From positions 6,594,501 to 6,658,500 of the forward strand of contig CP126191.1 of NCBI GenBank assembly GCA_030272155.1: a DNA stretch of 64,000 nucleotides, given 5' to 3'. The stretch's first letter is position 1. Each line of letters begins with the position of its first letter. A program made the translations under genes and the position numbers. Below the pieces are notes generated by a model that did no database searches, was not told the DNA's origin, and saw nothing but the letters and a program-made list of their open reading frames with translations. The stretch comes from Tetradesmus obliquus (taxonomy: Eukaryota > Chlorophyta > Chlorophyceae > Sphaeropleales > Scenedesmaceae). Positions 11,946-25,077 of this stretch are shown in pieces.

Positions 11946-14788
11946 TTAAGCATCTGCTGGCGGTGGTGGTGGCGGGGGTGGCACATCACCCTGCTCTGCA
12001 GGCGCAGCAGCAGCAGCAGGCTCCTCAGCTGCTGCAGGCTTCTCCTCTGCTGCAGGTGCTGCTGCTGCTGGCGCCACCTCAGCTGGCTTGGCTGCTTCCT
12101 CAGCAGCCGGCGCCTCAACTGCTGCAGCAGGCTCCTCAGCTGCTGCCGGTGCTTCCTCAGCAGCAGCAGCAGCAGCAGCAGCAGGCTCCTCAGCTGCGGC
12201 GGGCTCCTCTGCAGCTGGAGCAGCTGGAGCAGCAGGCTCCGCAGCAGCAGCAGCAGCAGCAGCCGGCTCCTCAGCTGCAGGCTTCTCCTCCTCCTTCTCC
12301 TGCACCAGGCAGGCAACCAGGTGACAAGGCAAGCAGGTCTCAGCGAAAGCACATCTATGATAATCTATAAAAAGTCAGTGCTAGCCCCACAGCAGGGGTA
12401 AGCAGAACAGACAGTTCATTGTCCAGGTGCACATGTAACACCTGCCATGCAATGCAGCACAGCCAAACACACACACTGACGCCCGAAGAGCCCTGCTGGC
12501 AGAAGAGTCTGCGCCTGCCCTGCAGCTCACCTCTGCTGCCGCTGCTGGCTCCTCTGCTGCTGGCTCCTCTGCTGGCGCTGCAGGCTCCTCTGCTGCTGCT
12601 GCAGGCTCCTCTGCTGGCTTGTCATCAGCTGCTGCCACATCAGCAGCCTGCATTCAAAAGCCAGATCAGCAGACACGGCAGCGTCAGCATCAACACATGT
12701 GATGGGCAGTCACGCAAGACTCACGCCTCCACAAACAGTCAACATGTCAACATGCTACTTGCAACACACATTGCGAAGCAGGTAGTCTTGATGACAGCTG
12801 TTGTCGCTGTGCTTCCACAACCAATCCACACTCAACACAGACTGCAGCGCAAGCACCAGCCCCCTCACCTTGTCAGCAGGCCTGTCCTCAGCCTTCTGCT
12901 CCTCAACTGACTTCTCCTCAGCAGCTGCCTCCTCCTCAGCAGGCTGCACACAGCAGCAGCAGCAGCAGGAAGTGCGCAGCAATGAACAGTCAGCACCACA
13001 CTGTGTGGGGCACCTGCACCTGCCTGTTGCAGCGTAAACACGTGCATTCAGAGACCGAAACCTGATCCCTGGGCTGTGCATGTTGATACATGCGAGCACA
13101 GCCAGTGATACGGCTACTCAGCGCTGCGTTGCACTGCTGCGGCACCAGCCTGGCACCCACCTGCTCCTCCTCAGCAGCTGGCCCATCCACATCCATGGCC
13201 GCTGCCTTGTCACCAGCCTCCTGCTCCTCTGGCTCGTCAGCAGCCTGCAGCAGCAGCAGCACAATTCAGCAAGTGTGCATGGAACCAGAGCATATGCCTC
13301 TGCTTACATTTACAATGCACAGTTCAGCAAGTGTGCACAAAACCACAGCATATGCCTGCTTACATGAACAATGCAAATTTATCTTAACTCTATGTCTCTA
13401 TGTCTACAGCATGCACAGGCAGACAGCAGCACCACCCTGCCAACCAATTGCACCTTTGGTTCAGCAGCTGCTGTCATGCAATAACACCAGCACTATAAGT
13501 CACACAAGATGCCCACCTTCTCTGCTGCCTCCTCCTTTGCCTCTGCCTCCTCCCCTGCTGCTGCCGCCTCCTCGCCTGCTGCTGCTGCCTCCTCCTTGTC
13601 TGCTGCCTTGCCTGATGGCTCAGCGCCTGGCACAGGCTCTCCCTTGTTGGCCAGGCAGAACTCAATCGCCTCCTTCACACTGACCTTGGGTGTGATGCTG
13701 TAGTGCACATCCAGCACCTTGCCGCCCTTCTCCACAATGATGTGGGAGCGGTTGATCTTCTTACCGCTGCTGAAGCCCAGCTTGGGCATGGCCTGTGTGG
13801 CGGCGGGGTGCAGGAGAATGCGGGAAAGAGAGGTGCAAAGGCTGAGGTGGATGCATGCAGCAGGGGTGGGTTGCCAGACACAGCAAGGAAACCTGTGCGG
13901 ACATCTAGACAGCTTCAGGCAGCAGCACATGCTGTCTGCATGCGTTGGTGTTGGCAGGCAAATAGCTGTTGATGCCCGCCACCACGCACTGTTCTCCGCA
14001 TGCACTGACCCAGTGCATGCAGCATGCCTGCAGCCTCGCTGCTGTGCATATGCCAGCACATGCAGCTGCCCACTGAGCAGGAAGCTGTTATTCCGGCTGC
14101 ATACCTCATACGAGGGGTCGCACAGCAGGTTGAATGCGAGGCTCTCCTTGCTGCGCCAGTTGGCCTGGCTCTTGGGCTTGTCAGCGCTGATGCCATACAC
14201 CTTGTAGCCGGCAGCAGCCAGCTCCTCAGCCTTCTCACTCAGGCCGACAGCCTGGCTGGTGCAGCCCTTTGTGTTGGCCTTGGGGTATGCAAACAGCACG
14301 ATGCCGCAGTCCTTGACCTGCCAAGCAGCAGCAGATTGTGTTTGGACAGCAGAAGCACAGAGGACGCACAGCAGCCCGGAAATGTAGTTGTTGAGTGATG
14401 CGGAATGCTTTCGTAAGCGTGCCGTGCGGTGCCAGCCTCGCAACGAGCCGGTGGGCGCGAGTGGTGGGCTGTTGTTGTTGAGCACGGCATGGGTGCTCTT
14501 GCATGCCAGCACGGGCGCGAACCATGCTACAAGTTACGAAAAATGCCCTCGTGCACTGCAGGACGGCAAAGCCGGTCTTGGCAGCTCCATGGCCAAGGGG
14601 CACTATCGAGGTGACGCAAGTGTCTGATCCCGTTATCTTACCAGGTCTGCTGACGATACAGTCTGTTCCTCATCGTTCTGCAGCTCAAACTCAGGCAGCT
14701 GATCGCCAACTGCAAGCCCGCTCTTTGCCTTCTTGGACTCCTCCTCGGCTGCAGCCTTAGCAGCACCGCGCTTTGGTCTGGGACCCAT
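11946..14788 (-). CDS. Dot5/PrxQ-type peroxiredoxin with long Ala-Glu-Pro tail
   Basis: Seven exons fit in phase: 14788-14642, 14317-14105, 13792-13517, 13244-13161, 12943-12869, 12647-12531 and 12299-11946, giving about 421 residues. The first 170 or so residues are an AhpC/TSA-type thioredoxin fold: VGDQLPEFELQNDEEQTVS, then FAYPKANTKGCTSQAVG with the peroxidatic cysteine, then GISADKPKSQANW and FNLLCDPSYEV. The closest family is BCP/PrxQ, and in particular yeast nuclear Dot5, which also lacks the C-x4-C resolving cysteine: here the fifth residue after the peroxidatic Cys is Val. The enzyme should reduce hydroperoxides using thioredoxin. A lysine/arginine-rich start (PRPKRGAAKAA, then ESKKAK) suggests nuclear targeting. 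After about residue 190 the protein is an acidic, probably disordered tail of AAEEP/PAEE repeats ending in poly-Pro. This tail is far longer than the usual 150-220-residue family size. Confidence 0.88.
11990..12660 (-). repeat. Ala/Glu/Pro-coding low-complexity tract of the peroxiredoxin tail
   Basis: GCA/GCC/GAG/CCT triplet repeats encode AAEEPAAA-type units in the last two exons (12647-12531 and 12299-11946). The earlier tail exons also start alike (AADEP..., PAEEE..., AADVA...), which suggests the tail grew by duplication of short exons as well as by triplet expansion. Confidence 0.8.
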
Positions 14789-15224
14789 GGTTCCTTTGTA
14801 TGTGCTGGTTGGCGTGGGGACTGTGCACTTCTGCACAGACACTGTTGCGAAAGCACACCTGCACAGCACTACGGTCTCAGCAAGCTGCGGAGCAATCTCC
14901 AAAATCCCCAAAACAGTCAGACAACATGCAGTGTGCTGGTGCGAAAGTATCAGCAAGCCCAGCCTTCCGAGGTTGGTGAGGAACAGAGCAGACGCAGCAA
15001 GTTAGTGACAGTGTGGGCTGCGTCGAGCAAAGGGACCCATCGAAGACCGTTTTAGATTGAGGCAGTATGCCTAAAGCGCTGCCGGCTTCGCTGCAACAAG
15101 CCGCGCAAGGCACGTAATTAGGGTCTGCATTCGAGCTTCGTTTCGTTTCCAAGCTTGTAGTGTTTCAGAGGTTATAGTTTGCTGAAAAGTTGCATCGTGA
15201 CGCCTTTTTGGTTGCTCACCAGCC
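14789..15224. promoter_or_regulatory. Divergent promoter region between peroxiredoxin and PWP1
   Basis: A spacer of 436 bp separates the peroxiredoxin ATG (minus strand, 14788) from the PWP1 ATG (plus strand, 15225). It is visibly less repetitive and more A/T-rich than the adjacent coding DNA. Both promoters must be here; no specific motif is claimed. Confidence 0.55.
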
Positions 15225-15408
15225 ATGATATCGTCTATATGCTGGCTGCCGAGAGGCGCAGCCAAGCCTGTGCCAGCTCCCGCCCCATTGACAGAAGAGG
15301 AGTTAGCAGCCATGCGTGAACAGGCAGCAGGAATGGCTGCTGGCGTACTGGAGGTGCGTGGGTGGTGTGCCTGTGTAGGTGCTCTGCTGCTGCCAGTGTT
15401 GCTGCCAG

Positions 15409-15445
<37 letters not shown>

Positions 15446-18400
15446 GCTGCCGCTGCCGCTGCTGCTGCTGCCATGCTATGCTAAGCTCCCATGCATGCAG
15501 GAGCGAATGCAGGACGTGGCGTAGCTTGCTCAACGCCCAGCACAGCTGCAACACACTGCAGAAGCTTGTGCATGTTGACATGTTGACGTAATGTTGCGTC
15601 CTGCCCTGCTCAGGATGATGAGGATGCAGAGCCCAGCAGCGAAGGCGACAGCAGTGGCTGGGCGACAGAGGAGGGCGAGGAAATGGATGTGGAGTCGGCA
15701 GTGGCCAAGGCACGAGCTGCTGCAGAAGCTATCACAGCAAACAGCGGCAAGTCAGCAGCCAAGCCCAGCAGCAAAGCCAAGGTGAGGCACATGCAGCTGC
15801 TGTGGCTCTGCTGCACTGTGCTGCAGCAGGCTGCCACTGGCCGCGTGCCTGGCACGTGTCAGCTTGCATGTAGCCACTAGCTGATACGGCTGCTGAGTAA
15901 CGGACAGATGAGGTCTGGATGTAGCTCTAAGTCGATGCAGCTGCTGTGCGCCCTCTGGCTGTGCTATGTCTGCGGGTACTGCTGCTACTGTGCACAGCAG
16001 CTGCAAGACAACACGGTCGCAATAAGCGGAACTCGTGCAGAGGGGCTGTAGTGCTTCCAGCAGCTGCAGGACAGGCTCAACAAGACGCAGCCAGCGTCAG
16101 TCAGTCAACCAGCTAGCTGCATGCACACCCTCAAGCTGCTGCAATGTGCCGAGCATGCTCAGCTTGCTGCAGCCCTGGCATCAACTCAACTGCGATGGGG
16201 CGCCTGTTGCACATTGCTGCTGCTGCCACTCTGTACTGTTACCTCTTCTAGCTTCTCGCTGCTCCTGCTGCTCCTTGCCCATCGTCCCACCTGTTCTGCT
16301 TGTTCCAATACCATCATTTGCACCCACATGACGCAGGCAGCAGCAGGCTCGCTGGAAGCCGCGCTAGCAGAGCTGGACATGGACCATTACGATGACAGCG
16401 ACGAGGACGCGGCAGCAGCAGAGGTGGCGGACGACCCTGACGCGCCCTGCCCTGCAGTCATTGCGCGCGCGCTGGGCGGCCGCTCAGCAGGCATAATTGT
16501 GGATGACCCTTACATGGCTGCTGCTGGGGGTGACAGTGAAGATGAGGATGGGGCTGCTGCAGGGTTAGAAGGCATGGACAGTGAGGAGGTGGATGACTAC
16601 ACGCTCAGAGACAGTGACTTGCTGGTGCTGGCGGCGCGCAATGAGGATGACGTCAGCACGCTGGAGGTGTGGGTGTACGAGGAGGCCAGCAGCAGCACAG
16701 GTGGGTCATGATGGATCGCAGGCGCTGGCAGGAGCATGGGCTGGGCGGTAATGCATGCTGGCGGGGTGGGCAATGGCTGCCACATCACTGCAGCGAGTGC
16801 TGCAAATGTTGTTGACATAGAAATAATAAGTTGCATGCATGCAGGCTATTGTTGTGTCTTGCCTGGCTCCTTGGCAAGAGCAGGCTCCTTGCAGGCAGTG
16901 CTGCAGATGTGCCTTGCACACACCTCGCAATGTTTTGCTACAAAGGTCCCTTCTCCTCACCAGTGTAGTAACAGCGAGTACCTGCCACTGCCCCCCACAC
17001 ACACCAACAGCACCGTATTAAGTTGACACATTGTGCAACATTGTCATTGCAGGTGGCGAAGCCAACATCTATGTACATCACGACATCCTGCTGCCAGCCT
17101 TCCCCCTGGCACTCGCTTGGATGGACTGCCACCCCGGCAGCAGCAGCAGCAGCGGCAGCAAAGGCAACATGGTTGCCATTGGCAGCATGGACCCAGGTAT
17201 AGAGATATGGGACCTGGATGTAGCAGACGCAGTGGAGCCGGCAGCAGTATTAGGCGGCATAGAGCCTGCTGCAGCAGCAGAGGCGGCAGCAGCAGCTGGC
17301 GGCAAGTCCGCCAAGAAGAAGGCGAAGCAGAAAGCAAAGAAGAAGGCGGAGAAAGCAGAGAAGCAGCTGCGGCCAGGCAGCCACAGCGATGCAGTGCTGG
17401 GGCTCAGCTGGAACAGGCAGTACCGCAATGTGCTGGCCAGCGCCAGCGCAGACGGCACGGTCAAGGTGTGGGATGTAGCGGCGCAGAAGTGTGAGCACAC
17501 ACTGAGCCACCACAGCGGCAAGGTGCAGGCGGTGGCGTGGAACCCTGCTGAGAGCCCCGTGCTGCTGACCGGCAGCTTTGACAGGACCGCAGCGCTGGTG
17601 AGCTTGAGGGGCTGAGCGGCTGTGCGTGTGCTTGATGCATGCTTTGCTTGTGTTGTATTTGCACATGGATTGCGCAGCATCGGCAGCATGTAAAGGCGGC
17701 CAGCAGCCAGCAGCATTGTGCATTATGAGCATGGTGTTTTCGATGCCGCGGCGGCCAATGTAGACAAAGCTCGTTAATGCCCTGCATCCTGCAAGCAGCA
17801 TCAGCTGACTGACGTGGCCTCGTGCTCTGCCGTCCTGCTTCCTGCAAACTACTCATCCTGCAAACTCCAGGTTGACGTGCGCAGCCCGGGCGCAGCGGCG
17901 CTGGTGTGGGGCGTGTCTGCTGATGTGGAGGCGCTGGCCTGGAACCCCGGCAGCCCCACCTGCTTCCTGGTGTCATCAGAAGACGGCATTGTCGCAGCCT
18001 TTGACGCGCGCGGCGGCGCAGGTGGGCGGCAGAGGGGTTGGCACAGTGAGGTTGGGTAGCAGTAGGCAGCTGCTGTAGGGCCTGCAGCTACAGCCATGGC
18101 CTGTCTGCTGTCATGGACGTGCAGCAGTGTCAGAGCGTTATAGCATGCACACTTCTAGTGAACTTGCCGTCGATCTCTGCACATGTGGGTGACTACAGGA
18201 GTACTGAGCTTTTCTGTTTGTGGCTGCCGAAAGTGCTGCCCTGTGCGTGTCCTGTACTGCAGGCAGCAGCCCGCTGTTCCGGTTGGCAGCGCACGACAAG
18301 CCCACCTGTGCGCTGAGCTTCTGCCCAGCTGCGCCTGGGCTGCTGGCCACTGCCTCAACCGACAAGGTTGTGAAGCTGTGGGACGTGGCGGAGAACAAGC

Positions 18401-18582
18401 CAAAGCTGCTGGCAACGAAGGAGCCCAAGCTGGGTGCCATCTTTTCAGCAGGCTTCTGTGGGGATGTTCCTTACTTGATCGCCATGGCGGGCTCGAAAGG
18501 CGCCGTGGGCGTGTGGGACGTGCGCAGCAGCAGTGAAGTAGCCTCGAAATACCCGCAGCTGCTGCAAGATGTTGCGGCGTAG
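15225..18582 (+). CDS. PWP1: PWP1, periodic tryptophan protein 1 homologue (WD40)
   Basis: Six exons join in phase: 15225-15353, 15614-15781, 16337-16700, 17053-17597, 17871-18021 and 18263-18582, giving about 558 residues. The start (MISSICWLPRGAAK) is the typical PWP1 N-terminus. An acidic region follows, then YTLRDSDLLVLAARNEDD, IYVHHDILLPAFPLALAW and GSMDPGIEIWDLD. A lysine-rich insert leads into WD repeats (DAVLGLSWN...LASASADGTVKVWDV, GKVQAVAWN...LLTGSFDRT, LATASTDKVVKLWDV, GAVGVWDV). In yeast and animals PWP1 is a nucleolar factor for large-subunit ribosome and rRNA production. The same role is inferred here from family membership. It runs divergently from the peroxiredoxin gene. Confidence 0.95.
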
Positions 18583-18781
18583 GGTGCTTGCGCTATGTGG
18601 CAGCTGTTGTTGACCTGGTTTGAAACCCTAAGCGCCACCTAACTCATGACGTTGGCCTGATGACGGTGCAGTCACGTAGTTTGCAAGCTTCGACCTATAC
18701 AATTCAATAGCACGCCACGTTGTTCTTGTTCGTGTGGCGTAAACAAAGAAGAAACGCTTACACCTCACAACGAGGAGCAAG

Positions 18782-21442
18782 ATGATGGCCATGGCGCAGT
18801 CACACCGCGTGGTGCATTCACCAACGCAACCAGTTGCTGCAGGATCGATATTTATCTCCAAGCCTCGGCGCGCTGCAGTATTGGCGAGGTCCGTCACAGC
18901 AGACAGCAAGCGTGTTCAGCTACCAGCTGCCGATTCCAAGCAAACAGAAGACCTTGAGCTCGATGCTTACTACGTAGCAACAGCTCGACTGCAGCAGCTG
19001 CTTACAGACGCAGCGTTAAGGTAAGAGGCAAAGCTGTTGCTCGGTACGCCCGGGAAACTTGCTGACTCACACCCTGCGACCTTCAAGTCATCAGTATGCT
19101 GGCAATAGAAACAGGATGTGATTCCACCTCATTTAGCCTTGCTGGTGCAGCTTCTGTTGAGCTATCGCACAGAGCAAGGCAGACTAGGCACTGCTGCTGC
19201 TGCTGCCGTGACTGCCACTGCTGCTTACCTGCTGGTGTGTGCTGCGATGCTTGCAGCAACAAGGACGTCGTACCCATCGACTACATTGATGCGTGCAGCG
19301 TTGGCGAGCGGCTGACCCTGTTTGCCAACATCAGCTCATTGACCATCATGTCGGCATTTGCCATCTGCCTCATCTTTGGGGAGCTGGACCCTCTGGGTGA
19401 GCTGCGTGGCTGGCGGGGAGCAGAAGCCTGCAAAGGCTAGAGAAATATAAAGAGAATGCGCATGAGCTACAGCAGCAGCCGCTCAATACAATGCCAGCAG
19501 CGGCATGCTGCTTGAATTCGCGTGTGTTCCTTGTTTGGGACGCGCATTGCATGCGTGCTGCACCGTAGGCGCCCTGACCAGCCGAAGCGTGCACATGAGC
19601 AGCAGCTCGCACTTTGTGTTTGGCCAGTATATCCTCAGCTGCTCAACAAACCTGCTGCTGCTGTGGCTGCGCTGTCAGGGGGCATGTGGCTGGACGCATA
19701 CACGCTGGACGCCATGGGCCAGGGCGTGCTGTACGCGCTGCCACTGCTGGCGTGCAGCATTGCCTCGCGCAGCGCCCTCAGCAGGCCCTTCCCGGTGCTG
19801 CGCGAGATGCACGAGCTGCAGCACGACCTGCTGCGCCACTTCACGGCAGGTGCGGCGGCTAGCAGCAGCAGCAGCGCCTTCTGCGTGCACATGTGTTCAG
19901 CTTTGCTTCTCTCTGAGCTGGCCGTAACATCAACTTGCGTTGAACATGCCTGCGCGTGGTTAGTATGCTAGTTTCAATGATGGGTGCTGTGCGACGTCCG
20001 TACTGCATAGCCTATGACTCGCCCACACACCCGGGCCACGCTGTGCCGCTTGCTGCAGACATGACGCTGGCGCAGCGCGGCATCTGGCTGGTGTTTGTGC
20101 TGCTGCCCAGCCTGCTGCTGCTGCTGCCCACCAGCAAGGCAGTGCTGGTGTGGGCGGGCGCATTCTGCCAGCAGGCGCTGCTGCAGACGTGGGCTGACAA
20201 GCTGAGCCTGGGCCACATCAGCCTGGGGCCGCTGGGCCAGGTGCTGCCCCCAGTGCTCAGCGGCTGCCTAGCAGGTGAGGGGTGCAGCAGGCGGCTGCAG
20301 ACTGGGCACTGCACATGGCAGCATGGCGTGTTTGAAAAGGCAGATTGTGCACGGCATTTGTGGAAGTGCTAATGCACCTGCTGGAGAAATGCTGCTGGGT
20401 AGCCGCTGAGGGCGTCGCTGGGCGACCTGCATTCATGTGGTTGACTTGTTTGGCTGGGGGGTGGTGCTGTCAGCTTCAGCCCAGCACACACTTGTCTGGC
20501 TGGGGCATGGTATTGTCAGCCTCAGCCCAGCACACACTATGCAACCTGGCCCCACGGGGACAAGGTCATGAGCAGCTCTGCCTGTGCTGTCAATTGCATC
20601 TGCTGCCAGGGCGCTCGTGATGCTACCCACCTCTGCTCCTCCTGTTTGTCGCCATGCTGTGCTGCAGGCTTTGCTGCCGCGTGCTGCTTCAATGTGCGCC
20701 CCAAGCAGATTGAAGTGGTGCGCGACGCGCTGCGCAACGCTGACGCATACTTCAGGCTCACACAGGCACAGGCGGCCGGCGCTGCTGCTGCTCGACCCTC
20801 ACCAAAGGCGCAGCGCAGCACAAGGCCGCTGCTGCCGCCTGCTGCTGGTGCTGCAATGCCCACCATGTTTGCAACCAGCACGCTGGCTGATGGGCTCACT
20901 AGCAGCTATGAGGAGGAGGAAGAAGAAGAGCAGCAGGAGGTCGCCACCACCGCCAGCAGCAAAGCAGCAGCAGATGCCTTCAGGATGGTGTCTATGGTAA
21001 GCAGGCAGGCTCACTTTGATCTCGCTCAAGGCTGTGCGCAGCTGCAGCTGGGAGATGGTTTGGCTTCTCCTGTGCATCATGCCATAATAGCTGCTAGGGC
21101 TGCCTAGCAGGCAATGCAGCAGGCAGCAGCGCGTCCCGCAGGCAACCTGCAGACATGTGGCGTCTCTGGCACCTCGTCAACAGCTGCTTGCGTGCTGGTC
21201 GCTGCGTGCTCCTTTCTCTGCAGGTGTGGTTCCTGTCACGCCGGCGCGTGGCGCGGCTGTCGTACATGCTCACCTCGCTCAACGTGGCCTACCTGGGCGT
21301 GGTGTGGCATGCAACAGGCAACCTGGGCGCGCCAGCGGCGGCTGCCTTCCTGCACGCCGCAGCAGAGCTGTGGCTGGGAGAGTGGCAGGCGCGGCGGCAG
21401 AGCGTGACTAGCTTGATCAAGGCCACCGGCGACAGGCAGTAG
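18782..21442 (+). CDS. Unidentified multi-pass membrane protein, probably plastid-targeted
   Basis: The first exon (18782-19020) begins MMAMAQSHRVVHS and is rich in Ser/Ala/Arg and poor in acidic residues (SKPRRAAVLARSVTADSKR), like a chloroplast transit peptide. Later exons, each bordered by GT...AG, encode hydrophobic segments: LTIMSAFAICLIFGEL near 19,330, LYALPLLACSIASR near 19,730, IWLVFVLLPSLLLLLP near 20,080 and LPPVLSGCLAGFAAACCF across 20,270/20,668. A poly-Glu and Ala/Ser-rich loop follows near 20,900. The last exon, from about 21,224, ends AELWLGEWQARRQSVTS with a stop at 21442. I estimate four to six membrane helices. I do not recognise the family. The exon border near 19,620-19,680 is not resolved, so the exact protein is uncertain. 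Confidence 0.6.
20451..20542 (+). repeat. Two imperfect 46-bp direct repeats in an intron
   Basis: Two copies start with TGGCTGGGG at 20451 and 20497. They share GTCAGC-TCAGCCCAGCACACAC and differ at a few positions. They lie in an intron of the unidentified membrane-protein gene and look like a local tandem duplication. Confidence 0.75.
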
Positions 21443-24400
21443 CAGCAGCAGGGCCGAGACACAACAAACCTCGCGTGATACGATACGGAGGGATGCAGCG
21501 TGAGTAGTGTCTGATGTATGGAGGGCTCAAAGCGCTTGCTCAGCCGAGTGGTGTGCCCTCACCCTGCACCCCTCTCAGCATGGTGGGGCATATTGTGGCA
21601 ATGCAGCTCTTCAGGCGCACGCCTTGCCCTGCATGGTTGGTATGTAGCGCAGTATCCAGGCTCCCTGTACTGTGTATTGTCGCTGAGGTGTTGGGTAATG
21701 GCGACGCTGGAGGCGTTCTGGCGTCGCATGTGTACACAGCAGTAGCTACCATAGTGGCGACACTGCATGCACTACCAGGCTGCTGTGCATTCCTGGCTGT
21801 AACAGTATGGATGTGGGCATGTGCTGGAGGTGTGCTACTGCAAGCCCAGCTCGAGCTCCTAGCTGTATGTGTAGATGACGCTGCTGGTCTTTTTGGCCGC
21901 GGTTGCATGCGTGATCGTACGTGTTGCCTGCATGGACTGGTGCGTGCCGTGCTGTCAAAGACACAGTGTATGTATCACTAAGCACGGCTGTATGCTGTGG
22001 TGAACCCCTCTATGTACACTAGTTGCGGAGGCCAGCAGCACTGATGAAGCAATGCATGTGTTTTGAATGGGTGTGATGCACCTAGTGCTGTATTGCTCCG
22101 TGTGGATTGCAGGCAGCCCCTAGGTGACACGGGGCCGGCTGCATGTCAAAGAGCATGCAGGTGTTTTGGTGCAACCAGCATATCAATGCACATAGAGAAA
22201 GGCTGAGACAGCAGTGCATGCCTTTGTGCTTTGTTCTTGTAGCACACAATCTAAACGTGTGAAGGCCGTGGCTTGTAGCTTGCATGAGAGTGTACAACAG
22301 ACATCTGCCAGTGTTCTTCCTGCCAGTATTGCATTGTAGTGAAGTTTCTTCTGATGCGAGCATTGTTGTGCAGCAACTGGTGCTGACTGTGTCTACAGCT
22401 GAGCTGCAGCTCCATACCACATGCATTTCAAGGTGCAGCAAATGGTGCAGCATGCCTTGTGAAGCCTCGACCATGCCCGCACATCACCTGTGCTGCAACA
22501 GCTGCATGGCATTGGGTGCGTCGCCTTGGCACCAGCTTTGTGTATGTTGATGGTTGCATGCGGGTTGACGAGTGAGAGCATGGAATGTGAAGCCACTGCG
22601 AGGAGCCTGAAGCAAGCAGGGTGGTGTTGGTGCAGAAGTGAAGAGCTGGTGGCGCTTCATGTGCTGGCTATGTATACAGAAACCGGTGCCAGAGCTTGTC
22701 AAGCTGCAAAATTTTACAGAGGCAGCGACGGGTCATTGTTTGATGGTGCTTTACGTCCTCAGCACAATTGAAGCATTCAAGTGAATGTGACCAAGTTGTG
22801 CAGTGCGAGGTGCTGTTGGCCATACAGTTTGAGTTGGCACATCTACCCGTGTGCATAACTGTTTGGCAGCGCGCTGCCATGCGGAAGGGCACCTGCGCCC
22901 TTGCAACCGCAACAGCAGGTGTGCTTCTTACCGGTGAGCCGATTGCACGACTCGCTTCGCTGTGTTGGTGTGCTGGTGCGATGCTGTTGTACATTGTGCA
23001 TATCAGTGCGCCGCATCAAGCTCACGAGGTGTGAGGGGACAGAGCACTGCGTGCATGGCATGCAGCTGAAGTGACACTGTGCACGTTAAGTGAGTGCCCA
23101 AGGTGGCTGAGTTCACACTGGCCCACTCTGTTGTGACCCACCTACAGTGTTGTAACAAGGTCGTGCGTTTATTATACCCAGCAGCCGTGCATGCTGCTGG
23201 CAAAAGTTGTGCGCGAGAGCAGCTGAGCTGGTGGGGCACATGCCACTGCCAGTATGGTACGCTGGCCCACCGTTTTGCAGCGTGGTGCATGTGGTGCACG
23301 CTTGAAGCTGATCTGCATGCACTTTCAACACCTGGAAACAGCCTCAGGACTAATTGTACATGCACTTTGGTTCACTTGCACGTTTACCTGGGAGCTGGTG
23401 GCCTGCAGCCAGCGCGGTGACCGTAAGCAATCCGCACTTATCAAGCGCCCAAAAAGATCTGGATAGAACTTAGTTGCTACCCTATGTCCTGCAGGGAAAG
23501 TGCAGGTGATGCACTGACTGTGCCGATCTGCTGGGTATGGAGTAATGCTGCACTTGTCATGCGTTGGCACGGTCAACGCCCTGGCAGGCAGTCAGCACCA
23601 GCAGACCCATATCACGACCACACTATTACATGTGTTCAACTTAGCTTTGATTTCTGGTTGGCGAACGATTAAGGCCAGTGCGCTGTGGAACTCAAAACCC
23701 CGCCCGGGCATAAACCAGCTCGTTCACTGCAAACGGGCAGGGCATCGCAACGCCTCACAGCCTGGATCGCAAATAGTACCGATTGAGAGCTCAAGTCATT
23801 GCAGATCGAGCTCACACAAGCGCTGTGCAGCAGCGCCGGTCACTGGCGCTCTTCCCTGATGGCATGCACGAAAGCCAGCCAGCAACAGGCCATGCCGAGG
23901 CCCACGATGCGCAACGAATAAACACCTCAGTTTGTCATGCAGCGCTTGTCTGGCGTGCAGCTATACTCCTGGAGCCAAGGCCGGTGACAGTCCTGGACAA
24001 GGTATGTGAGGCGAGGCCACGAGCGCTTAAAACTTGTATGCCTATCATAAACAAGCAAAAGAACGGGATTAGAATGGTGCAGGCGACAAGTGTCACTTGG
24101 GTCACTTCTCTCTGCAGAGACAGTCTTTCTGATCATTGGTTGGTGCAATAAAATACATAGGTTCAGAAATATGTATATATTCTCTGATCGATGGTCCACA
24201 AGCAGGAAACAGCACGACTGGTCAGCGCTAGACTTGATAAAACTGATCGTCGCACAGGTCACCATAGAATGTGTTCGCATGTTCTTTTCAGTCTTTTTGC
24301 ACTTCGTTGCTACATCATTGGTAATTTGGCTGTAGTGCGCACCGCTGGGCGGGCAGTTGAGCAGCCTGGCAGCACGGTCAGCAAGGCGTGGCATAAACAA

Positions 24401-25077
24401 TGGCCGATATGTGATGAATGTGCATCTTAGCCTTGTTCTGAGGGATGCACCAGCGACTGTGACAGGTGCAACAACTGGCGTGGTGAGTGCGAGCGGGCCG
24501 GTTGCCCGCGAATTGAAGGACAACAGCTCATTGGAATACTTGTTGCATTGTAATCGCGCCCATCAGCTGGCTGTGCAGTGGCGCGTCGTCGGCGGTTTAT
24601 AACCATCGCCAGGGGCAGTGCCTTCAGTGGACGGCAGTGAGGGACAGGCGGGAGGGGGCCTGCCCATCCAAGGCTGGGCCAGCTTGCTTGCATGCCAGGC
24701 TTACAGCAAGCCTGCGCATCAGTAATTTCGTCTAACAAGTACTGCTGGCTGCTGCTGTGCACTGCAGGGCCAGGCATGGCATGGGTGCCGTGCTGCAGGG
24801 GAGCAGGGCTGTGCAGCATGCCGCAGGCCTGGCCCCAGCCTGGTGAGCAGCAGGAGGCCAGCTGCCTGCAGTGCACCCGCAGCAACAGAATGCACTCTGT
24901 GATGCATGGTCACGCTCACATCAGACCACGCAGCATCACCTCGTCACTGAAACTGCCAGGCTGCGAGCAAGCAAACTGCGGCAGCACCTACACCAGCAGC
25001 AGCAGTGTCTCGCCAGTTCTTGCACATTGACTTTTCAAGCAATGTTTGTATCGTTGTGTGCTGTGCTGGTGTTGCAG
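21443..25077. other. Long spacer before the RRM/U-box gene
   Basis: About 3.6 kb with no gene I can support. The 5' exon or exons and promoter of the large RRM/U-box gene are probably in the last part of it. The stretch 24,030-24,340 is clearly more A/T-rich than its surroundings and carries a minus-strand open frame of about 198 codons (23,927-24,523) without a recognisable domain. The rest is TGCATG-rich unique-looking DNA. Confidence 0.4.

Noticed and set aside
23927-24523. Protein gene of about 198 codons on the minus strand
   Set aside because: No ATG-supported domain and no exon partners; it overlaps a compositional island and is probably chance.
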